The notes beneath the pieces were generated by a model. That model saw nothing but the letters and a program-made list of their open reading frames with translations, had not been told where the DNA came from and did no database searches. From Pseudomonadota bacterium (GTDB taxonomy: Bacteria > Pseudomonadota > Alphaproteobacteria > Caulobacterales > Caulobacteraceae): 64,000 nucleotides of DNA. Position 1 is the stretch's first letter, and the number at the start of each line of letters is the position of its first letter. Of the stretch, positions 14,001-19,930 are shown one piece after another. Both the position numbers and the translations under genes were made by a program. The stretch is from positions 350,113 through 414,112 of the forward strand of contig JAFECT010000009.1 of assembly GCA_018241995.1 (NCBI GenBank), given 5' to 3'.

Positions 14001-15335
14001 GAGGTGTTCAACAACCAGGGCGGGGTCATCGACCTGCGCCAGAGCGTCGGCCACACCGGCGACGTGCTGAACCTGGGGACGGCGTCCTTCACCGGCTCCA
14101 CCTCCGGGGTCAACGACAGCCGCCTGTTCGTCGACGCGCGCCTCTCGGCTCCGCTGTCCTCGGACGAGCTGGTGATCGGCGCCGCGCACGGGACGACCAC
14201 GGTCGTCGTGCGCGACCTGACGCCGGGCTCGGTCGGCGCCCTGGACTTCACCGGCGTGACGGTGGTGGACGCGACCTCGGGCACGGGCTCGGAGTTCGTC
14301 ATGGCCGGCGGCCCGGTGGACAAGGGCTTCGTCCAGTACGAGCTGCGCTTCCTGCCGGCCTCGTCCAACTGGAACCTGGTGGGCCTGCCCTCGGCGGAAG
14401 GCTTCGAGATGCTCAAGGCGGCCTCGGCCGGCCAGGACTTCTCGCGCCGCACCACCGACGCCTGGACCGCGCGCATGCAGGAGGTTCGCGACAGCAACGC
14501 CTCCGCCACCCGCGGCGAGGGCTGGGAGATGTGGGCCCAGGCCCTGGCCGGCGGCGAGCAGCTGGGCCAGACCCAGACCTTCGCGGTCGGCGGCTTCAAC
14601 CTGACCCAGAACCTCAGCACCGACAGCGACTGGCGCGGGTTCCAGATGGGCGGCGACACCAAGACCGCCGGCGACTGGATGTGGGGCTTCACCGGCGGCT
14701 TCCTGCAGCAGGAGACCCGCCTGCACACGGACCACAACTCCTTCGACCTGGAGGGCTGGAACGTCGGGGCTTACGCGGGCATGACCCACGGCGCCTTCTT
14801 CCTGAATGGCCTGGTCAAAGGCGACTGGTTCAGCGTCGACGCCAACATGCACACCGTGCCGGCGATGGGCCACTTCGACGGCCACAGCTGGGGCGCCAAG
14901 GCCGAAACGGGCTTCCGCCTAGGCGGAGCGCACTTCTACGCCGAGCCGATCGCCGATCTCGCGTGGTCCTCGACCAAGCTGGACGACGCGAACTTCACGG
15001 CCCAGGCGGCGAGCTTCCGGTTCGCCGACGCCAAGAGCCTGCGCGGTTCGGCCGGCCTGCGGATCGGCGCGGACTGGGCGACGATCCAGCCCTATGTGGG
15101 CGCCTACTGGGTCGACGAGTTCGAAGGCAAGAACCGCATGACCATGCTGACCGGCGCCGGGTGCCCGTCCTGCATGACCATCGAGGATCGCGCCCAGGGC
15201 TCGTTCGGCAAGGTCGACTTCGGCTTCACCACCAAGAGCTGGGGCGGCCTGGAAGGCTTCCTCAAGGGCGAAAGCATCTTCGGGTCGGATGCTTCCGGCT
15301 TCACCGGGCGGCTGGGGGTACGCTGGCGCTGGTAG
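2031..15335 (+). CDS. Giant autotransporter adhesin (type Va, 4434 aa)
   Basis: A single uninterrupted frame of 4434 residues. The ATG at 2031 is chosen because it has an AGAGGGG ribosome site; the frame is open 29 codons further upstream. The N-terminus is a long basic signal (residues 1-60) ending in PVLAAD. Residues about 65-4100 are a passenger of repeating short strands rich in Gly, Ala, Thr, Val and Asn (patterns such as TTxGAI and GxGVYA), as expected for a right-handed beta-helix. Residues about 4160-4434 form an autotransporter barrel with alternating aromatic strands and the terminal sequence RWRW, ending in an aromatic residue as required for BAM insertion. Cysteines are scarce: two near residues 65-80 and a GCPSC in the barrel. 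The expected role is surface adhesion or biofilm formation. Repeats of about 170 residues and longer blocks point to internal duplication. A hairpin and a terminator follow the stop. Confidence 0.9.
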   Translation: MTNRVSRASRRASAVPAVQAHRAGFTIKASRSALMLGTALGCSIAVFTNFTPTPVLAADVTCTPDASGSTTSGPQFCQNSGDKITYTANGDLTVVLDNVVTNSGGVQLNASGGKYNVHVYDLFKAGFLYNNAGAGLKVVSADGNIDIDTTTGGANTTGSGTFILGATFGIDAENAAPGGTGKIDLNLGAYVSSKGTGVYAHSYNGAINITSVGGNAGGTGLYAHSNSGPINVHLTNGTIRGDFYNTGTGAGIKTVQNSGGGTHVYVDAGAIVDGGNGTAGNNAINVLSGLGAAVVGMYGTVADGGIVARSNGSNILAAATVGLRGDVTNNGGDGVFVRASGGEASFDQVTGAITAAGRGVFVQDASDANMVAVSAAGSSINSTGTGLYALATGKGGILTNMAGSIVSTKGDGVAARAAGGDIYLINSGVIKAGGIGVVATNTGAGGIKEHTYANIYGASGAISATVQSGKIDLEFDPGVVLSSQNAGAGLFGIGATATDGNIVINGGAGGTIAADHQGIIATTTAATATGAAIAINWGGDVKSGTNAVTATTADGDISVTVGGAITVANNGAGVSAIAGGANTVTVKTGDISATTYGVIANSQGGAVEIDTGAVKTINFDAIRAVSTGGTGADVTVKATGSVTSVDGRGIYAFNGNDGGAINIQVTGVGSSVSGRAMGVSAQGYGAGAGGVSVAVDGGVTATDGTGVSARVMNAGATGDVVVKVGGDVSGSTDGVSAINQGTGGVSVNVTGAVNADHGVGVTAHTYGAGAIGVKTGAIHSYGDGVHVEASNGGAVSVTTGAITSKTGSGVRSYTLSGATTVQVGGDINAQSAGVDAHAGAGSIDVTVTGAISANQGVNLFSNSGDLSAKISGAISAANSEGVYAYAGAGKVTIAANGGIDAATYGVRVNGNGAIGIDTTGGTVKAGNNGIYAVVLNGSIGSITVKADDISAYDHGVFAHTTGAGDVIVKAGKVDAGSTGVYAVAANGAVTVATTGDISATSGLGVIAHSSGGQDVSVDVGGAITSGQNGVSAVQYGAGLGKVSVTVDGDIDSTGSSVSALNSASGGVSVTTNGAITGKTGDGIVAVELGAGGAVTVQANGAIGSSADHVYGAGVYATNHGSTGAVSVDTQAVYADHNGVWAQNSGSDATVVKTHGNVYSGFAYFGSAAGGILVSTNNGSASITAYGDVTAKAHGIAALSNSGEIDITTTAGKAITAGRDGIYARSTSGNIQVTSAASITADPGINLTTGGAGTIDVDSSGAISAQNGGIVTVTTDGHNTVLVKGTVEGDSDNNGSGPGVRAYSFGAGSVLVHTYAGGDITGYNAGGVNAASTGGGNVAVINDGQIGSSTLSVSGTGVRASNFGGGTATVSVSGAGDVFSTSYGVFVSSNGSGKASVAETGAITSGYIGVEVRTSGGGDVSVATGDVTSASTGVYVNAAGGAGSVDVTTNGLIDSSGFSGVFVRSYNSGSTTVTENGGVSGNASQVGVNAMAFGGGDVTVHVNGDVGSKANTVGFSGVSASAVGGSGSILVDGAGAIYSAASGVGVRNVGTGSSTVNMSGAINAGSGIGVYAYAHGGGVSITTAAITSGTYGVDATNVGGAGAVSVTTAGLIDAGGTAGIKATTTGSGGVLVTENGGITGKAFYGIQVSASGGGTGSVVVHANGAIGSKADPVNANGIVASLSGGGTGALTIDGAGKIYASNIGIKATSDASGLETINTSGAITSNGPAVFAVETGAGGVSITTTGALTSKYGAGVYARSTTGALSVNTGTVVGRSGVNAVSKGGAVTVTTGDLTATSGDGVYAYVNGGKGAVSVDTRGHLVKAANGGAIVAASSGTGAVTVLAGNLSATGSGSLGGRGVLALGNRDVLVHVYGTTTTTAGSGVYALEYATGKGNVTVTTDGLVDGSINGVNAFNLGSGSVTVTTGAVTAHTANGAGIYAKAKSGAVSVTTNGAISATGGTSNGIRTKAYGAGATTVTTNSTVAGAINGVLAQAYGTGGVSITTAGLVTGGAKGSAIAGQSAAGGVIITENGGVASAGRGILGLDTAALGDVQIHVNGNVGSSAVKVGADGVDAWIQGAGSKGAVSVDGAGKIYAVGNGIWADSTGTGLVKVDTTGNISAGGIGVEAIGRAGGSVTVNNHSATITSGGTGVFASQIAGGTGAITVTEGGLIDAGGDGIYAKNVATGGVLVTETGGITGKAINGINAIAYGGDVTIHNTGNIGSGADAVGNYGVQVKLKAGAGTVTIDGAGAIFAGGAGIRVQTYGTGASTNVNLASTTATITGAGGITVAGMGGGAGDITVFDNATITASGEGISAVLFDPTSTGKVTVTANGFVDAGGSAVYGASRGSGDVVVTQTGGVSGNATFGVGATAAYGNATIHSVGAIGSAANYVSGVGVNISVTKGDGLALADVQGAVYGGSAGVQAATYGVNSSIDIEIAKGATIHAKNYGVYATGYSTGAGSITINDQAAVTGTRAGILARQTQSTNTGDIYITTSGAITATKGVGVYAHTQGSGDIYITTTGAVNATKFGVDAYSANGNVNVTTGAVTGSSGIVAKGGHDVINIVAYGAITGTNGDGVYAKTGGPVLIDTRGQTVSATNGTAIYANSTSSGLVQVLAGDVSAVGSGAHGGRGVTAKGRYSVDVHVYGDVTTTAGSGVVGFSNSVSSATTVTLITDGSVDAYNAGVVGFAANKGAVSVTTYGAVTAHALAADAVGATAHDAISVSTYGAVLSTGANGIGIHTTSYGSYATNIAAFSTVKGGLDGVLATATGSGALNIATYDQVTGVSGAGIAASSQAGAITIAAEGVSGNVGIQAGSGAGAVTINAYGDITTASHGIVATSTTGAITVTTTAGHAIVAGGDGIYGHSASGSIKVFSNAAITADPGINQSTGGSGTIDVYSNAPITAQNGGIVTTTVDGHNNVFVTATVEGDSDNNGTGDGVHAKTTGTGSILVHTYAGGDIVGHNARGIYARGIGASTGVSVILDGNVATSATPVALDGVYAAITGVKATGSVSVIGAGNIYGGWGVTAINVGTGNVTVDLSGDVTAKYAGVLAQGSANTSVTTRGTVTANVASGVIARGAGVVSVDVRDNVSAGLNAISVRNTGSGATTIDTVAGKSLTAATGNGVYAQVASGPLTVNLNANVAAGLNGVYATTSGGAVTVNLAGDIGNSTTAVGANGVRVKSLSGTGAVQLNGAGNIFAAGNGVSINGGGAVTVGLTGNVTSGATGIFAGGNGAVDVTTHGTITSVGTGIAARNYNSLGGSATVHSYGLVDAGGTGISAIAGPTGAATIVETGGVTGKAGTGIFATGLTATVTATGAVGSSGDQVGGVGVYASGVKAQIFDTGAIFADGVGLYAKSTTDIATINQNGAVVSGGSAAVIAVSGSGNVGVSSAADITATAGAGVYAKTSTGMIEISTTAGKTITAAGDGLVGRSTSGNIKVYSYAAILADPGIVMSTGGAGTIDVYSNGPITAMAGGIVTSTVDGHNYVFSKATISGDSDANGVGDGIRATSSGLGKILVHSYAGADISHSANGIVAAASGASGGVTVISDAKIGTSALSVTGGGIEALITGGGSGAVSVTSSGAIYAAGNGVYAFSNTTGAETINVTGKVTAGGAGLLAYNTGSGAITVTDTAAIKAGGAGVVAIGTGADTGGLSVTTSGAITAGGGGIYAELLNASSTGAVNVKATGLIDASGAAGIVAQNQGVGGVLVTESGGVTGNATSGIIASGAGGNVTVHHVGDLGSSANTMNGTAIYASLSGGSGTVLVDGAGSIWAAGRGIDARVSSADADITVTSTSAIHAGSDGIRARAFGTGSSTLTVSSSAAISAGGDAISVSNLNPANTGPVSVTTSASTVGGVAGVRIANAGSGANTLSNTAAIYGGTTGVILANAGATTINNTGTSATIAGGAGFAIDGSASAGAITVNNTAGGRIFGRAAFGGGNDVVNNGVNSTWIAYGTTSFGGGTDTVNNAGTVLVAPASSAATTVNWTGLEVFNNQGGVIDLRQSVGHTGDVLNLGTASFTGSTSGVNDSRLFVDARLSAPLSSDELVIGAAHGTTTVVVRDLTPGSVGALDFTGVTVVDATSGTGSEFVMAGGPVDKGFVQYELRFLPASSNWNLVGLPSAEGFEMLKAASAGQDFSRRTTDAWTARMQEVRDSNASATRGEGWEMWAQALAGGEQLGQTQTFAVGGFNLTQNLSTDSDWRGFQMGGDTKTAGDWMWGFTGGFLQQETRLHTDHNSFDLEGWNVGAYAGMTHGAFFLNGLVKGDWFSVDANMHTVPAMGHFDGHSWGAKAETGFRLGGAHFYAEPIADLAWSSTKLDDANFTAQAASFRFADAKSLRGSAGLRIGADWATIQPYVGAYWVDEFEGKNRMTMLTGAGCPSCMTIEDRAQGSFGKVDFGFTTKSWGGLEGFLKGESIFGSDASGFTGRLGVRWRW
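5640..6180 (+). repeat. Passenger long block, copy 1
   Basis: About 180 codons encoding TTTAGKAITAG, ITADPGIN, TDGHN, VEGDSDNNG, VHTYAGGDI and a closing GAGDVF. The same succession of motifs returns at 10562 and 12265, so this is an internal duplication, not general low complexity. Confidence 0.75.
10562..11107 (+). repeat. Passenger long block, copy 2
   Basis: Second copy of the block, with TTTAGHAIVAG, ITADPGIN, VDGHN, VEGDSDNNG, VHTYAGGDI and GAGNIY in the same order and at nearly the same spacing as at 5640. Confidence 0.75.
12265..12812 (+). repeat. Passenger long block, copy 3
   Basis: Third and most diverged copy: STTAGKTITAA, ILADPGIV, VDGHN, ISGDSDANG, VHSYAGADI and SGAIYA. It lies about 1.7 kb after copy 2, whereas copy 2 lies about 4.9 kb after copy 1. 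Confidence 0.7.
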
Positions 15336-15346
15336 GCGGAAAGCGA

Positions 15347-15380
15347 GGCCCGGCGGGGGGTTCCTGACCCTCGCCGGGCC
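15347..15380 (+). terminator. GC hairpin after the autotransporter
   Basis: Arms GGCCCGGCG (15347-15355) and CGCCGGGCC (15372-15380) form a 9-bp stem 12 bases after the stop codon. No T-tract follows. The same stem is used by the terminator at 33091. Confidence 0.5.
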
Positions 15381-15463
15381 GCCTCCGACCGTCAAATCTC
15401 GCTTCCTGCCCCAAACCGGCGTCAAAGCAATTGTTTGCGGCGACAGGGGAAGCTAACGTTGAG

Positions 15464-15496
15464 GCGCCGGCGTTCGATGACGCCGGCGCTTTTCTT
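15464..15496 (+). terminator. Rho-independent terminator
   Basis: Arms GCGCCGGCG (15464-15472) and CGCCGGCGC (15481-15489) enclose an 8-base loop and are followed by TTTTCTTTC. It ends about 20 bases before the next ATG, so transcription of the next gene needs a promoter overlapping this spot or readthrough. Confidence 0.75.
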
Positions 15497-15516
15497 TCGG
15501 GGCGATAATCGAGACC

Positions 15517-16755
15517 ATGGCTAAGAAACCCAAGACCGGCGACGCCGCATCGAACGAACCCAAGGCCGAAGGCCAGGTCACCGGCGGCGAGGGCACGGCC
15601 GTCTCCGCCCCGACCCAGGCCGAAGCCGGTCCCGCGCCGCAGGAGCAGGCGGAAGGGCAGCAGCAGGGTCAGCCGAACCCCAATTCCGAAGAGACCCAGA
15701 TCTCGGTCTCGCGCAATTTCTCCGGCTGGCTGGCGCAGCAGCGCTGCTCGCTGGCCTTCACCTCCTACCAGACCGGCAAGCTGTTCCTGGTCGGCGTCAT
15801 GCCGGACGGCCGCGTGTCGTTCCACCAGCAGACCTACCAGCGGGCCATGGGCGTGCACGCCCTGTCGGACCGCCTCTATGTCGGCTCTCTTTTCCAAATT
15901 TGGCGTTTGGAAAATGTGCTCCAGCCCAATGAGCGCGCCAACGAGCACTTCGACCGCCTGTTCGTGCCCCGCAACGCCCAGACCGTGGGCGACGTGGACG
16001 TGCACGAGGTCTCCGTGGACCGCGCCGGACGCATCATCTTCGTCAACACCAAGTTCTCGTGCCTGGCGACCGTCTCGACCAAGTACGGCTTCCGCCCGAT
16101 CTGGAAGCCGGAATTCATCTCCAAGCTGGCCGCGGAAGACCGCTGCCATCTGAACGGCCTGGGCATGGAGAACGGCCTGCCGCGCTACGTCACCGCCGTG
16201 TCGCGCTCGGACGTGCTGAACGGCTGGCGTGAGCGTCGCCACGAAGGCGGCGTGCTGATCGACGTGCAGAACGACCGCATCGTCACCGACCAGCTGTCCA
16301 TGCCGCACTCGCCGCGTGTGGTCGGCAACCAGGTCTATGCGCTGGACTCGGGCCGCGGCCACATCATCCGCATCGACCCGCAGACCGGCAAGAAGGAAGA
16401 TATCGCCTTCTGCCCCGGTTTCCTGCGCGGCCTGACCATCCACAACGGCTTCGCCATCGTCACCCTGTCGCTGCCGCGCGACGGCACCTTCCAGGGCCTG
16501 GAGCTCTCCGACACCCTGAAGAAGCGTGACGGCGAACCTTGGTGCGGCATCCTGATCGTGAACCTGCAGTCGGGCGACATCGTCGAGTTCATCCGCCTGG
16601 ACGGCCACGTGAAGGAGCTGTTCGACGTGGCGGTTATCCCGCAGGCCCTGTGCCCGATGGCCATCGGCGTGAACTCGCCCGAGATCCACTCGATGATCAC
16701 CTTCGACCGCCAGTTCGCCCCGCTGATCCCGCCGGGCCCGATGGCGGCGGCCTAA
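15517..16755 (+). CDS. TIGR03032/DUF4915-type protein
   Basis: A 412-residue protein. Residues 1-65 are low complexity (Ala, Gln, Glu, Pro) and probably disordered. From about residue 68 the sequence matches what I know of the TIGR03032 family: CSLAFTSYQTGKLFLVG, YVGSLFQIWRLEN, CHLNGLGMENG, and repeated blade-like segments such as LDSGRGHIIRIDPQTG and LPRDGTFQGLELS. The repeats suggest a beta-propeller. Members often occur near TPR or sulfotransferase genes. It has no signal peptide, so it is probably cytoplasmic. No catalytic function is known to me. It stands alone between a terminator and a repeat element. Confidence 0.8.
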   Translation: MAKKPKTGDAASNEPKAEGQVTGGEGTAVSAPTQAEAGPAPQEQAEGQQQGQPNPNSEETQISVSRNFSGWLAQQRCSLAFTSYQTGKLFLVGVMPDGRVSFHQQTYQRAMGVHALSDRLYVGSLFQIWRLENVLQPNERANEHFDRLFVPRNAQTVGDVDVHEVSVDRAGRIIFVNTKFSCLATVSTKYGFRPIWKPEFISKLAAEDRCHLNGLGMENGLPRYVTAVSRSDVLNGWRERRHEGGVLIDVQNDRIVTDQLSMPHSPRVVGNQVYALDSGRGHIIRIDPQTGKKEDIAFCPGFLRGLTIHNGFAIVTLSLPRDGTFQGLELSDTLKKRDGEPWCGILIVNLQSGDIVEFIRLDGHVKELFDVAVIPQALCPMAIGVNSPEIHSMITFDRQFAPLIPPGPMAAA

Positions 16756-16763
16756 CTCTCGGG

Positions 16764-16881
16764 CCTTCTCCCGGAGGGAGAAGGAAGGGACCCGCGCCGG
16801 AACGGCGTGGGGAGGATGAGGGGTTTTCACGGCCTGCGTCGTAACCCCTCACCCCCGCCCCTCTCCCTCAGGGAGAGGGGA
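16764..16881. repeat. Palindromic intergenic repeat, copy A
   Basis: Begins with CCTTCTCCC-gga-GGGAGAAGG and ends with CCCCTCTCCCT-ca-GGGAGAGGGG. Between them, GAGGATGAGGGG faces CCCCTCACCC. A similar element is at 61220-61382, so this is a dispersed chromosomal repeat of the REP/MITE kind lying between genes. Confidence 0.7.
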
Positions 16882-17011
16882 GCCTAGAAAAACCTATGCG
16901 TCCCGTGAGATAAGATGCGGCTGAACGGACTCGCCAAGGGGGCGCGGTCCGGCCATATGCCGATCCACGGAGCGCGCGCGAGGGGCCGTTGCGCTCCGCC
17001 GCAGGGTTTTT

Positions 17012-17950
17012 ATGACTGTTTCGACCTCCAGCCGCCCAGACACCGGAAGCGGCCTTTCCGATCACCTGAAGCGCCTGGAAGCGGAATCCATCGAGATCAT
17101 CCGCGAGGTCGCGGCCGCCTTCGACAATCCGGTCATGCTGTATTCGATCGGCAAGGACTCGGGCGTGATGCTGCACCTGGCGGCCAAGGCCTTCTACCCG
17201 TCCAAGCCGCCGTTCCCCCTGCTGCATGTCGATACGACCTGGAAGTTCGCCGACATGATCCGCCACCGCGACACCATCGCGGAGACCTATGGCGTGCGCC
17301 TGATTGTGCACATCAACGAGGAGGGCGTGGCCCGCGGCGTCAGCCCCATCGCATCCGGCTCTTCCGTGCACACCCAGGTGATGAAGACGGAGGCGCTCAA
17401 GCAGGCGCTCGACAGGTACGGCTTCGACGCGGCCTTCGGCGGCGCCCGGCGCGACGAGGAGAAGTCGCGCGCGAAGGAGCGGGTGTTCTCGTTCCGCTCG
17501 GCTGGCCACGTCTGGGACCCGCGCAATCAGCGCCCCGAGCTCTGGCGGCTCTACAACACCCGCATCAACAAGGGCGAGACCATCCGCGTCTTCCCCCTGT
17601 CCAACTGGACCGAGCTCGACATCTGGGAATACACGCGGGCCGAAAACATCCCGATCGTGCCGCTCTATCTGGCTGCGCCGCGCCCGGTGGTGAAGCGCGA
17701 CGGCATGCTGATCATGCGCGACGACGAGCGCATGCCGCTGCTCCCCGGCGAGGTCGAGGAGACGCGGGTGGTGCGCTTCCGCTCGCTCGGCTGCTATCCC
17801 CTGAGCGCCGCGGTCGAGAGCCCCGCCGCGAGCCTTGACGACATCATCGCCGAACTGAAGGCGTCGAAGACCTCCGAACGCCAGGGCCGCCTGATCGATT
17901 CCGACGAGGCCGCCTCGATGGAGAAGAAGAAGCGCGAGGGCTATTTCTGA
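17012..17950 (+). CDS. cysD: Sulfate adenylyltransferase subunit 2
   Basis: CysD, 312 residues, the usual family length. It is the catalytic subunit that makes adenosine 5'-phosphosulfate from ATP and sulfate in assimilatory sulfate reduction. It belongs to the PAPS-reductase/ATP-pyrophosphatase fold; the PP-loop SIGKDSG is visible near residue 46, followed by the [10 protein letters not shown] segment and [14 protein letters not shown] typical of CysD. It ends in [10 protein letters not shown], the normal C-terminus. The ATG at 17012 has an AGGG upstream. The stop overlaps the start of cysNC by one base (TGATG), so the pair is translationally coupled. Confidence 0.95.
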   Translation: MTVSTSSRPDTGSGLSDHLKRLEAESIEIIREVAAAFDNPVMLYSIGKDSGVMLHLAAKAFYPSKPPFPLLHVDTTWKFADMIRHRDTIAETYGVRLIVHINEEGVARGVSPIASGSSVHTQVMKTEALKQALDRYGFDAAFGGARRDEEKSRAKERVFSFRSAGHVWDPRNQRPELWRLYNTRINKGETIRVFPLSNWTELDIWEYTRAENIPIVPLYLAAPRPVVKRDGMLIMRDDERMPLLPGEVEETRVVRFRSLGCYPLSAAVESPAASLDDIIAELKASKTSERQGRLIDSDEAASMEKKKREGYF

Positions 17951-19839
17951 TGCACGCCCGCGCGAAACTCGACGATGCGACCATGGTCACCGAACGCGGC
18001 GACAAGGGTCTCTTGCGCTTCCTCACCTGCGGCTCGGTGGACGACGGCAAGTCGACCCTGATCGGGCGGCTGCTCTACGAGACCGGCCAGATCTACGAGG
18101 ACCAGCTGGCGACCCTGGAGCGCGACTCCAAGCGCCACGGCACGGTCGGCGAGGACATCGACTTCGCGCTCCTGGTCGACGGCCTGGAGGCCGAGCGCCA
18201 GCAGGGCATCACCATCGACGTCGCCTACCGCTTCTTCTCCACGCCCAAACGCAGCTTCATCGTCGCCGACACCCCCGGCCACGAGCAGTACACGCGCAAC
18301 ATGGCCACCGGCGCCTCGAACTCCGAGCTGGCGGTGATCCTGATCGACGCGCGCAAGGGCGTGCTGCCCCAGACCAAGCGCCACAGCTACATCGCCTCCC
18401 TGTTCGGCATCCGCCACGTGATCGTGGCGGTGAACAAGATGGACATGACCGGCTTCGACAAGGCCGTGTTCGACGCCATCATCGAGGAATACCTGGCCTT
18501 CGCCCAGGGCCTGGGCTTCGACAGCATCACCCCGATCCCGCTGTCGGCCCGCTTCGGCGACAACGTCTCGGAGCGTTCGGCGCGCACGCCCTGGTACGAT
18601 GGCCCGACCCTGCAGCAGCGGCTGGAGAGCGTGGACGCCCAGTCCAGCCTGCAGGCCCAGCCGTTCCGCTTTCACGTGCAGTGGGTCAACCGGCCGGACC
18701 AAAGCTTCCGCGGATACTCCGGCACGGTCGCCTCGGGCTCGATCTCGGTCGGCGACAAGGTGGTGGTGGCCGCCTCCGGCCGTGAAAGCCGTATCGCCCG
18801 CATCGTCACCTTTGACGGCGACCTGCAGACCGCCCACGCCGGCGACGCGCCGACCCTGGTTCTGGCCGACGAGATCGACGTGATGCGCGGCGACGTCCTG
18901 GCCAAGGCGGAGTCGCGGCCGGAGGTGATCGACCAGTTCTCGGCCCACGTGCTGTGGATGACCGACCAGCCGCTGTTCCCCGGCCGCCCCTATCTGATGA
19001 AGATCGGCGCCCGCTATCTGCCGGCCCAGGTCACCGAGCTGAAGCACAAGATCGACGTCGATACGCTGGAGCACCTCGCCGGCAAGACGCTGGAGCTGAA
19101 CGAGATCGGCCTGGCCAACCTGTCGGTCTCCCAGCCCGTCGCCATTGACCCCTTCCGCGAGAACCCGACCTCGGGCGCCTTCATCCTGATCGACCGCTTC
19201 ACCAACGCCACGGTCGGCGCGGGCGTGATCGAGCATGGACTGAGGCGCGCGACCAACATCCACTACCAGCAGGTGCTGGTGGACCGCGCCGCCCGCGAGC
19301 GGCTGAACGGCCACCGCGCGGCGGCGCTGTGGTTCACGGGCCTGTCGGGCGCGGGCAAGTCGACTATCGCCAACCTGGTCGAGCGCGAGCTGCATGCACG
19401 CGGCGTACGCACCTATTTGCTCGACGGCGACAACGTGCGCCACGGCCTGAACCGCGACCTGGGCTTCGCGCCCGCCGACCGGGTGGAGAACATCCGCCGC
19501 GTGGGCGAGGTGGCCAAGCTGTTCGTGGATGCGGGCCAGGTGGTGCTGTGCTCGTTCATCTCGCCGTTCCGCGACGAGCGGCGCATGGTGCGCGAGCTGT
19601 TCGACCCGGGCCAGTTCCTGGAAATCTTCGTCGACGCCCCGATCCAGGCCTGCATCGATCGCGACCCCAAGGGCCTCTACAAGAAAGCCCTGGCCGGCGA
19701 GATCAAGAACTTCACCGGCCTCGACAGCCCCTACGAGCCGCCCGAGCAGGCCGAGCTGGTGGTCAATTCCGGCGGCCTGACTCCGTCCGCCGCCGCCGAG
19801 GCGATCATCGCCGACCTGGAGGCGCGCGGGCTGATCTAA
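17950..19839 (+). CDS. cysNC: Bifunctional sulfate adenylyltransferase subunit 1 / APS kinase
   Basis: A 629-residue fusion of CysN and CysC. The N-terminal GTPase shows the P-loop GSVDDGKST (residues 28-36), DTPGHEQY (G3) and NKMD (G4), then EF-Tu-like beta-barrel domains. From about residue 450 there is an APS kinase: [11 protein letters not shown] (about 463), [15 protein letters not shown], and [14 protein letters not shown]. CysN couples GTP hydrolysis to APS synthesis with CysD; CysC phosphorylates APS to PAPS. The fusion is common in alphaproteobacteria. No terminator is evident between it and the phosphate operon; the gap holds the possible Pho box. Confidence 0.95.
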   Translation: MHARAKLDDATMVTERGDKGLLRFLTCGSVDDGKSTLIGRLLYETGQIYEDQLATLERDSKRHGTVGEDIDFALLVDGLEAERQQGITIDVAYRFFSTPKRSFIVADTPGHEQYTRNMATGASNSELAVILIDARKGVLPQTKRHSYIASLFGIRHVIVAVNKMDMTGFDKAVFDAIIEEYLAFAQGLGFDSITPIPLSARFGDNVSERSARTPWYDGPTLQQRLESVDAQSSLQAQPFRFHVQWVNRPDQSFRGYSGTVASGSISVGDKVVVAASGRESRIARIVTFDGDLQTAHAGDAPTLVLADEIDVMRGDVLAKAESRPEVIDQFSAHVLWMTDQPLFPGRPYLMKIGARYLPAQVTELKHKIDVDTLEHLAGKTLELNEIGLANLSVSQPVAIDPFRENPTSGAFILIDRFTNATVGAGVIEHGLRRATNIHYQQVLVDRAARERLNGHRAAALWFTGLSGAGKSTIANLVERELHARGVRTYLLDGDNVRHGLNRDLGFAPADRVENIRRVGEVAKLFVDAGQVVLCSFISPFRDERRMVRELFDPGQFLEIFVDAPIQACIDRDPKGLYKKALAGEIKNFTGLDSPYEPPEQAELVVNSGGLTPSAAAEAIIADLEARGLI

Positions 19840-19855
19840 TTCGCGCGGCGCGCTA

Positions 19856-19873
19856 CAGTCATCACCCCGACAT
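19856..19873 (+). promoter_or_regulatory. Candidate Pho box (PhoB site)
   Basis: CAGTCAT-CACC-CCGACAT: two 7-base direct repeats separated by 4 bases, matching the PhoB consensus CTGTCAT-N4-CTGTCAT at 11 of 14 positions with exactly the right spacing. It ends 57 bases before the phoR start, so the whole phoR-pst-phoB cluster could be autoregulated by the PhoB encoded at its end. Confidence 0.5.
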
Positions 19874-19930
19874 ATCGGCGGGTCAGACAGAAGACTCTCG
19901 CGAATCGCGAAACTCGGAGACCTTCAGCCT

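Noticed and set aside
1953-14885. Very long minus-strand open frames (1337, 946, 819 codons) opposite the autotransporter
   Set aside because: They arise from the GGC/GCC/GTC-rich repeats; translations are Asp/Arg/Gly/His-rich without domains, and the plus strand has a complete signal-passenger-barrel architecture.
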